Below are positions 56,601 through 64,000 of a stretch of 64,000 nt of DNA, in pieces. The notes beneath the pieces were generated by a model. That model was not told the DNA's origin, ran no database searches, and saw only the letters and a list, made by a program, of their open reading frames with translations. The first letter of the stretch is position 1. Each line of letters starts with the position of its first letter. The stretch is from Cycas panzhihuaensis (Eukaryota > Cycadophyta). The translations under genes were made by a program, and so were the position numbers. The DNA lies in NCBI GenBank assembly GCA_023213395.1, contig CM041465.1, forward strand, positions 245,775,741-245,839,740. Direction: 5' to 3'.

Positions 56601-57430
56601 CATTGGAAGTCTGTCTGTCAAGTGCATGATGACCAAGAGTTATCTCATCGAATAATTGAGGGTCTGTCTACTACAAACTTAACTTCTACTGCACGGACCC
56701 ACTTGAAAGCTTCTCCTTAAAGGAGTAGATTGCCATTGTCTTTAATCTCATCTAAATATGGTCTTAGAGTCCCGCCACATAAATATCAATCACTATTTGT
56801 TTGTCCAAGTTTTGGCTTTATGGTGCGTGGTTATATAAAGCTTGAAATTCATCTGTGTAAGCTTCTACAGTTGATGTCTGCTTAAGTCAGGTGAGTTGTG
56901 TGAAAAAAGATTGACTCCATGTATCTTCATATTGTTCAAAGAAACAACTAGTGAAGTGGGACCAAGTTTGGTGAGAGGGATATTCCCACTTCCACTAGTT
57001 AAACCAATGGTGAGCTCGACCATCTAAGTGAATGGAAGCGTATAAGAGTTGGTCCTCTTCTGACATCAGGTGGAGAGTGAAGTAGGATTCTAACTTATTA
57101 ACCCATCTTTGAGTACACTCTTTATTCACGTCAAGATCAAAGGTAGGAATGTTGATCTTATGGTGGAAAAAGGGCTGTCTTGGTGGAGAACCTCCTGTAT
57201 ATGCATTGCTTCCTGGAGAAGGGGGAGGTTGGTTGCTCATTGAGTTAGAAGCTCCTGTGCTTTGGGGTTGAGGTGGCACCCACTACTAAAGTAGACTGAT
57301 AATCTCCTTCTTGGTGTCGTCTAGGTCAGATTTGGTAGGCATGCTACTGAGTCTATCATTGACCTCTGTTTTGAAGTTAGACAAGTCATTGGTCAACTCA
57401 GAAATTTTTTCTATTTGATTTTTTTCCATT
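56601..57430 (-). pseudogene. gag: Gypsy K gag
   Basis: ATG at about 57430 opens MEKNQIEKISELTNDLSNFKTEVNDRLSS, a coiled-coil-like N-terminus, then two stops near 57290. The next block has QPFFHHKINIPTFDLDVNKECTQRWVNKLESYFTLHLMSEEDQ and YASIHLDGRAHHWF, the Retrotrans_gag start (F.G.....W....E.YF). The remainder to 56600 is broken by stops. Confidence 0.8.
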
Positions 57431-58709
57431 GGAGTTGAAGAAAGAGATTAAAGAAGTGGGAGTAAGTAGAAAGAAGGGAAAGAACGAAGTGGGACATATC
57501 AAGAAAGAATGAGACATAAGAATAGGGAGTTGTTATATGGGAAAGAAGGGGCGAAGAAGGGAATGTGGGGTGTTTATAGTTTGTTGACCCCAAAATTACA
57601 TAAGCAAGATATTTAGTCCACTAGAAAGAGCACAAAAAACTTATCAAAATAGGATGTATGAGTTTTAAGGTGAATTTGGAGTGGTGGGGCCCACCAGTGG
57701 CCTGGGTACAAAGAGAGTGAAAATTGGGGGTATAGACTGACCTAGTGCAAAATGACCCTTACAGTATGCTGATAGAATTGAGGTATATGAGTTATAAGGG
57801 TATTTTTTTTGCACTGTGAGCAAGGGCTGAGTGGAGTTTTTTTTTTTTTTGCTCTCTTCTTTTTTTTCTTCTTTGCTCTCTTTTTTTTTTTTTTTTTTTT
57901 CAGAGGCTTAACTATTCTAACAAGTTTTGAATTCAGTCAATTAGTGGCTTGTGATCTTAATTAAGACTAAGGTAGGGGAAGCAGAGAATGATCAAATGTA
58001 TCCTACCCATTGCAGAATGAGGTGTGCTTGGTCTTATAGACCTTCTAATAAACTTCTGATGCAGAAGTTCGGGGTAGGTAACTTCGTGGCGCTAATCGCT
58101 AACCACTGCACTGTAAGACTTCAGCGGTTGATAGTTTACCTACACTAGGGAGGGTTTTGGAATCCTAAAGGGGTCCTCCTATATACCTGAAGGTACGTAG
58201 AGGAACACTTCTGTAGCTAGGTTCTGTCTAGGGCTTGGTTTAGGAGTGTTATCTCGAGTCCTTCACGTAAGGGGCAGAAAAGCCATGATGCACTTAGCCA
58301 AAATGACAAATCCCTGTGATCTTTAAAGACCCCTGGTAGAGGGTCTCTATTTAACTACTTAGGTAGCCACCCGGTGGTGTTATCTACCCGGAAGGGAGAG
58401 GTTAGAGAGGACACAAAGGGTAGCCACCCAGCGATGTTATCTACCCTTGGAATATAACCCAATGCAGAAAAAGAAAGCTTAAAAATTGAATTGAATGTAG
58501 AAGAAATAAATTGCTTACGGTACCTGATAGACCAAATTCCCCTTCGCTTTGCGACCTCTAATCTTTCCTGCTACCATTCCTTAATCTTCTTGGAGAGAGT
58601 ACTGAGTGAAGGTCTTTCCTTAATCTCTACCTAGGTAGAGAGAGTACTCAATCATATAGGAAAAATAAAAATTTGCTATTCTGGGCAACTTCCCACAATC
58701 GTGAACACA
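57431..58709 (-). other. Gypsy K leader
   Basis: About 1.3 kb between PBS and gag. It contains long T-rich tracts (57838-57901) and two copies of a 28-bp unit GGTAGCCACCC...GTTATCTACCC at 58362-58389 and 58419-58446. No gene. Confidence 0.7.
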
Positions 58710-59064
58710 GCTCTGATACCACTTGGACCATTCCTTCTTAGAAATATGGGCTCGTAGGAGTGATAATTAGCAGAAAATGAAGCCAAATAACACGAGTGCA
58801 GAAACAGATCACAGAAAATGAATCACCAAAATGAGTACCGAAGTACTTTCTCCTTTCAAGATACCATAGTCAATAACATTACAAGTGATTTAACTCTTTA
58901 AATACACAAGTAAGGGTCTTCATCCTTAATGATTCTATTGGTGGCCCTAGAGGCCTTACATCTTATTAGACAACTTAGCGGTCCATACACATAACTTACT
59001 AAACCCCTTAATCCTTACTTGTTGGTGGTTCCTGCTTGCTAAAGAGAGGTGGGGTTATGTTACA
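58710..59064 (-). repeat. Gypsy K PBS and 5' LTR
   Basis: On the - strand TGGTATCAGAGC (58710-58721) sits two bases from the LTR end. LTR 58724-59064, followed by ACAAA. Confidence 0.95.
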
Positions 59065-59069
59065 ACAAA

Positions 59070-61640
59070 CCCTTATTTAACCCTTGTTGTACCTCAAAAA
59101 CCTCTTAGCTTCTTCTTGGGGCACAAGAAGGTGGATTGTGAGAACCCTTTAAGAGGGAGAAGAGGAGTCCTCATGGTTACATCCTCCAGGGTAGCCCCTT
59201 ACCTCTCCTGGTCTTCCTACGCCATATCCACCCTATACACCAAGAAAACCCTTGGATGAGGCTTCTATTGGTCATAACAATTGTAGCCCCTTATAACGCT
59301 TGCAACCAGCCCTTACACACATTATTTGGTAGTATCTTTTATTGTAATTCTTGGCCATTTTGTGAAATTTCCATCCTCCTTGTAAATCTTGTAAAAGTTG
59401 TAGCATTGTAACTTTTGCAACATTTGTGTTTTTTGTAACTTTTGCATCTTTTTGTTTCTTGTAAGTTATATCATTTTCCTTATTTACTTAGAGTTACAAA
59501 CCCTCTCTTAATTTGTTTTCCTGGAGTATAGGAGCATGTATAGGTGTCTTGTTTAGAGGAGCTAGCCATTCTAAGGCTCTCACTTCTCACAGCCTTTAAA
59601 CCCCCTTTCCCAAGGTGTTATTTATGAAACATTTAAATACATAGTGGGAAAGACTGGAAGATATATTGTTTCTTTTTCTCTAAAGCATTAAGCAACTTTT
59701 CAATTTTCTTTTAGCAAGTACACACACACACATATCCATATGTATTGGCATATGTATATTGTTGTTTGTTAGAAGGAGTTGGTTTACAAAACATCTCCAT
59801 CTACTTCAAGCAGACAAGGATCGCATTAGAAGGTATGTGCATCTCATTTTTATTTATTTCTTTGAAACTTTCCTTTGGATCTTTTTTCCTTTTGGTTAAG
59901 CATTTCAGGGAAGGTAAGGAAGCCCCACCAATGATTCCAACCACAATGCCAACCATGGCTAGGAGCGCAAGGTGACTGGCGAAGGAAAAGCAATGAAAGG
60001 AACAAGACACACTTCATTAACTAGCTTGATTCTAGGTGCACCCTCTCTAACCTTTCTTTCCTTCCTTGTCCTTTTTCTCCCTTTCCCAAAAAGAAAAAAT
60101 AGGCCGCATTTCCATATTTTTTGCATTCATTCTCTTTGCATCCATTTGAAACGAAAGTAAAAAGAAAAGTCATCCATATTTGCTTGTTAGACCATTGCAT
60201 TGGTGTGCATCAACCTCACCCCACTTTTTCCTTATTGCATAAGCATGAAAAAGGATAGTTTGGGTTAGCACACCTTGCATCTCATTTGTCTAAAAGAAAA
60301 GTAAGAAAAGGGGTTCTCTTCCTTTGCCTCATCCTTCTCTTGCATACACTTTACATTCATAAGGGTAGGAGCATAAAGGGAACCTAGGCCTTTAGGTAGT
60401 CATTTTTCTCTTTCATGCATTATTAAAACAAGTTGTATAAGTTCTCATACTCTCTTTCTCTTTTACACTCCCCTTTTCCTTTTCACATAGTTCTTTGTTG
60501 ATAAAAAATAAAAGAGAGAGAGAGGAAAAAAGAGTGTTCTTTTACATTTGCTTGACATTACTATTTGCATCACTACATCACCTTTGAACAAGAACTAACA
60601 CATTATCCAAAGCTTTTGATACACCTAGCCACTTGTTTGTTTCATCTATACCCTAGAGGTTTTTCTTTAGGTAATCCTTGGCAAGACGCCCTATTTGTCT
60701 TTTCCTCTTAGGATTTGGTTTCTTTGCACCAAATCCCTCTCACATTCTTCTGCTGACCATTTCTATCTTATTTCATAGGCCCTCTACTCTACTAGGGCTT
60801 ACCTCATCTTTTTCTATTCCTCTGGGAAAAGGGCTTTGATTTTCCCTCTCCTTCCTTCACCCGCGAGAATAGGAGAGTCTGTCATAAGGCTACTTGGTAA
60901 ACTAAGGATGCCTTTTCCCACCTTGAATCTGAGAAGGTACCTACCGAAAGGGAGAATCTTGTGTACTATTATGGGTCTTCGAACCTGTGTTTCGATGCAT
61001 ATATGATCTTTGTAGGTGACCTATCCCCTTAGCCTCAAGGACCTTGAAGCCCCTACTTTAGTGATAGTATAGGCTTGATATCCTTATGCTTAGTGACCCC
61101 CCAAAGGTTCACTTCCACTAGCAACCATACTAGGGACCTACCAGTAAAGGAACCATTCTAGTTTTCTTTGGGTTAGCATTGCCTCTCTCTTTTTGGCATC
61201 TCTTCTTAATTCGTTGGATAATCCCTAACATCCTTTACTTTACTTGTCTATCTTTCTTATAAAACCTTAGAAGGAACTTGAATGCGATGATTCCCTCATT
61301 GTTTATAAGGCCTTCCTCCTTCTTTGGAATAGTCACCTTATTCTCCCCTACCTTTGTCTAATTTTAAATCAGCTATGAGGGATTCTCTTCAAAATGGGAT
61401 TATCATGCCTATGTTTTCAAAACTCAACAACAACCTTTGACCTCTTTCTAGGGACTCACCCAAAAGGGTGATAATCCCATCTTCTATTTGGGTGACCAAG
61501 AGCACCCAAGTATCCACCACCTCCCTGTACATGATGTGGGGGCTTCTTCTCCCATGGGATATCACCACCTTGGTGAGACTGCCCATGAGGATCACCTTAT
61601 GGTTCCACTTTATTTAAGGAACCTTCTACCTCATATAAGT
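59070..61640 (+). other. Leader/LTR region of gypsy L
   Basis: No gene recognised. Pyrimidine-rich with short (CA)n near 59720 and (GA)n near 60512. It probably contains LTR and leader of the downstream gypsy L, but I could not identify an LTR end or a PBS. Confidence 0.35.
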
Positions 61641-61657
61641 AAGTAGAAACCCCTCCC

Positions 61658-63410
61658 ATGGATGTAGTGAAAGTGCTACATCAATACTTCCAAGTTGCAA
61701 GCCTCCAACCACCCCCAAAGTGGTTGGAGAGTATCTTATGTAGCATAGCACCCTCCTCTTCCTTATCCATGCCTCCATACTCTTCCCATTCCACTTTGAT
61801 ATCCATAATGGGGCCACCTCTTATTATTTCATCTTCCCCATGTGTCTCCCATACTTTAGGGACCACCTGAGGCATACTCACCTCCTAAGTAGGGTTGAGA
61901 ATACCTCCTCCTAGTAAAGTAACTACACCTGAACCAACCTTAATCCATCTGTCTCTTACTCAACCTAGGGGACCCGCATGTCCCCCTTCCTCTAGTCACA
62001 TTGAGCAAATCCCTATGTGCTCTCAACCCCAACTTAAGGATCTCTCTTTTTACGTACCCCCAAGATACACCTCCCAACCATGGGGGCATGGAAAGGGAAA
62101 TCCCCTTCCTATCTATGGAGTGGGTTCCCTCCATCCATATGGCATTGCACCACCTATAGGTGGCCTATATTGGTAGAATCTGGTGCCACACCCATCTACT
62201 TTATCTTCATGCATCACCTCATATATGATGTCTTTGCAAGGAGGATAAATCCCTCCTCAAGGCTCTTTTTCCCAAGTCTCCTTTTAACAAGAGGAATATC
62301 TTTAAGGGGGAATGGGTCCTTCTTACCCATCCGCCTCTCTCCCAGTTCCCTCACATCTGAGATTAGTCCCTTCCCACCAAGTGAGAGGGAGTTCATATCC
62401 CCCTTTCAGTCAGACCTCCCTAAGAGGATTTGGGTACTAGTGCCCACCTCCTCCTTTATCTTTTGTTGATCCATCGACTCAACCAGGGGCTTGTCCCTTT
62501 GTTGACTCTAGGTTAACTCCTTTATCCATTGAGGCGTTAAGGACCAACTTACCACCTCATCCCTCTTAGGTGCCCAAGTTTGATGGGACCTCTTCATAAG
62601 ACCTAACTGAGCATGTTAGGAGTTTCTCCATGGTATGTATCGATTACTAGGCCTGTGATAACATCTTAATGAAACTCTTTCCATGATCCTTACAGGGAGA
62701 TGCCCTTAAGTAGTTCTATCACCTCCCTACCCATTCGATTCACTTATTCCAACAACTCGTAGATGATTTTGTCAACTATTTTGATATTGCTTGTCCCTTT
62801 GAGAGTGAAATGAAAGCTTTACTATCCTTTAAACAAGGTCACGAGGAGATGAATCGTGACTTTGTTAGGCATTTTCACGATCTCCTTCACTCCATGAAGG
62901 CTACGTTGCCTTGGGAGTTGAAAAGGGAACTCTTCATGAATTCCCTTCATCCTGAGGTACATGTTGAGGTCCTTAAAATGGGGGCAACAACAACTGACTC
63001 TATTATAGCCAAGTGTTTTGCTCTTGAGGCTATTGAGATCCAAGCAGGTCTCAAGAAACCTCTCAAACCATCATAATGCCGTGAGGCACCCCATCTGTCT
63101 CATGACACCAAATCACAATAGCTCCCAAAGTCTTCGACCCACTTGATAGAGAAGACTTTGGATCCCCTGACCTCCACCATATATTCATTTGAATGTATAA
63201 TAAAGGAGCTTAAGCTCCAAGCTCCTCCTCCAGCACTAAACTCTCATAGACCTATTCATCAGGCTTCCCAATCAACACCTCCCAAGGATGGAAATACCCA
63301 TCCTTCTCAAACAAGGAAGATCAGACCTTCCTTAGAGAAGAAGTGGTGCTCCATCCATGGTGAACACTTCCACAAGGATTCATAATGTAGGGTGTAACAT
63401 CCTAAACCTA
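61658..63410 (+). pseudogene. gag: Gypsy L gag
   Basis: The N-terminal part (61658-62470) is Pro/Ser-rich (PPRYTSQPWGHGKGNPLP, GIAPPIGGLYW). The core begins KFDGTSS near 62577 and continues HVRSFSMVCIDY, LMKLFP, SLQGDALK, FYHLPTHSIHLFQQLVDDFVNYF, then an open stretch 62810-63075 with SFKQGHEEMNRDFVRHFHDLLHSM and LHPEVHVEVLKM. This matches the pattern FDGT.DP..H...F, FP.SL.G.A..WF, LP..SI..F..L...F. At 63347-63395 WCSIHGEHFHKDS resembles the C.FH...GH....C motif of this lineage. Confidence 0.7.
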
Positions 63411-63679
63411 TTCCACATTGCGATTCCTCTCCCATGTGGGTGTTTAGGCCCAACTTAGACTAACCCATCCATAAAGATCCTTTTCCCAAATATGGGGAAA
63501 GAGATCAACATGCCCAGCATAGAGGGAATTAGAATAAGGGAAGATATCCTAACCCTCATCCCATGCAAGCTAAGGGGAAGGGTGCAAGAAGTTCCTCTTC
63601 TTCTTTTGGTTCTTTCCATCAAAACCCTTTTCCCTCTTGATCACAAAATAATGGAAAGAGAGTCATTCAGATGCTCAAG

Positions 63680-64000
63680 ACCACACCCCTATATGCTTTG
63701 ACTTGGTCTCAAGTAGCTAAAGAGGCTATAGGAGCCTCTTCCTCTTCTTAGCTTGACCCTCCCTTGGATATCCTTCCTTCTAATATTCCTCCACTCCTCA
63801 AGACCATCCCTATTCACTCAGGTCGCTATGATTTATGAAGGGAACTTCCCCAACCAACTAGGAAAGGGAAACCTTTCTTTATCATAAATGAGCTTCATAC
63901 CATAACTGCAAGGATGTCTATGATGGATGTCTTGAGGAGCTATCCAGAGCAGTGCATTATTCTTTTGGAGACTTTAGGGTTGGTGGATGTATACATCCAC
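63680..64000 (+). pseudogene. Gypsy L segment preceding protease, incomplete
   Basis: FFIINELHTITARMSMMDVLRSYPEQCIILLETLGLVDVYIH at the end of the window resembles the R.S...LL..S..HR..L...L....V segment upstream of protease in Tat/Athila elements. It is truncated by the window. Confidence 0.45.

Larger units (their letters stand above)
52570..59064 (-). mobile_element. Gypsy K: complete Ty3/gypsy element
   Basis: A 6495-bp element with two 341-bp LTRs (about 34 substitutions, 10%), TSD GCAAA/ACAAA (52565-52569 and 59065-59069), PBS on the - strand TGGTATCAGAGC (58710-58721) and PPT TCAGAGGGGGGG (52914-52925). On the - strand gag, protease, RT, RNase H, integrase and a chromodomain-like tail follow in order. 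Each domain is readable with modest numbers of stops. Confidence 0.95.
61641..64000 (+). mobile_element. Gypsy L: gag-protease part, Tat/Athila-like, cut by window end
   Basis: The + strand carries a proline-rich N-terminal gag region, a Retrotrans_gag core of the Tat/Athila kind, a short zinc-knuckle-like motif and the start of the region preceding protease. RT and integrase would lie beyond 64000. Stops are scattered. Confidence 0.65.

Noticed and set aside
61389-62134. Several - strand frames opposite gypsy L gag
   Set aside because: They overlap each other and the Pro-rich + strand gag; G-rich antisense of Pro codons leaves long stop-free stretches by composition.
1-64000. tRNA, rRNA, host protein genes, CRISPR arrays or bacterial operons
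   Set aside because: None is visible; tRNA-like matches are only the retroelement primer binding sites.

Overview
The window is plant nuclear DNA made almost entirely of degraded, nested retrotransposons. It shows Ty1/copia and Ty3/gypsy elements with plant-type primer binding sites (TGGTATCAGAGC and variants, complementary to initiator Met tRNA), one LINE, AT-rich spacers and no recognisable host gene, RNA gene or bacterial feature. Many structurally complete but old elements (LTR pairs differing by about 2 to 16 percent) and few solo LTRs suggest a large, slowly purged genome such as a conifer. That placement is an inference; the sequence does not prove it. Element letters below are mine.

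Layout. 1-5286: a decayed + strand copia (Cop1) and its surroundings. 5287-5511: a gypsy RT scrap (M). About 5549-9446: a - strand gypsy (N). 9452-29469: a - strand copia (A, TSD TATTT) that has been a repeated target. It holds a + copia C (10445-18076, TSD AGGTC) in its RT/RNase H region, a + copia B (22050-27313, TSD GTTTG/ATTTG) in its leader, a solo LTR D (28789-29437, TSD TCAAC) inside its own 5' LTR, and a probable solo LTR E (20953-21283). 30575-36059: a - strand gypsy F (TSD TAAAG), inserted at the edge of a - strand LINE (about 36065-39700). About 40150-44290: a + gypsy G, cut off by a - copia remnant H (about 44291-45194), itself interrupted by a + copia LTR with PBS (I, 45195-45583). 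47067 to about 51500: a + copia J. 51979-52554: an unidentified - strand Cys-rich, basic reading frame. 52570-59064: a complete - strand gypsy K (TSD GCAAA/ACAAA). About 59070-64000: leader and gag of a + gypsy with Tat/Athila-like gag (L), running off the window.

Relationships. LTR divergence counted by eye is about 2.1% (B), 4.5% (C), 10% (K) and 16% (A), so the nesting order agrees with the LTR clocks: A is older than C and B inside it. Nearly every coding region carries stops and frameshifts, and many losses are G:C to A:T transitions (zinc-knuckle Cys to Tyr, integrase Asp to Asn and Glu to Lys), as expected for methylated, silenced repeats. No autonomous element and no novel multi-gene system was found. 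The least explained item is the antisense Cys-rich frame at 51979-52554.
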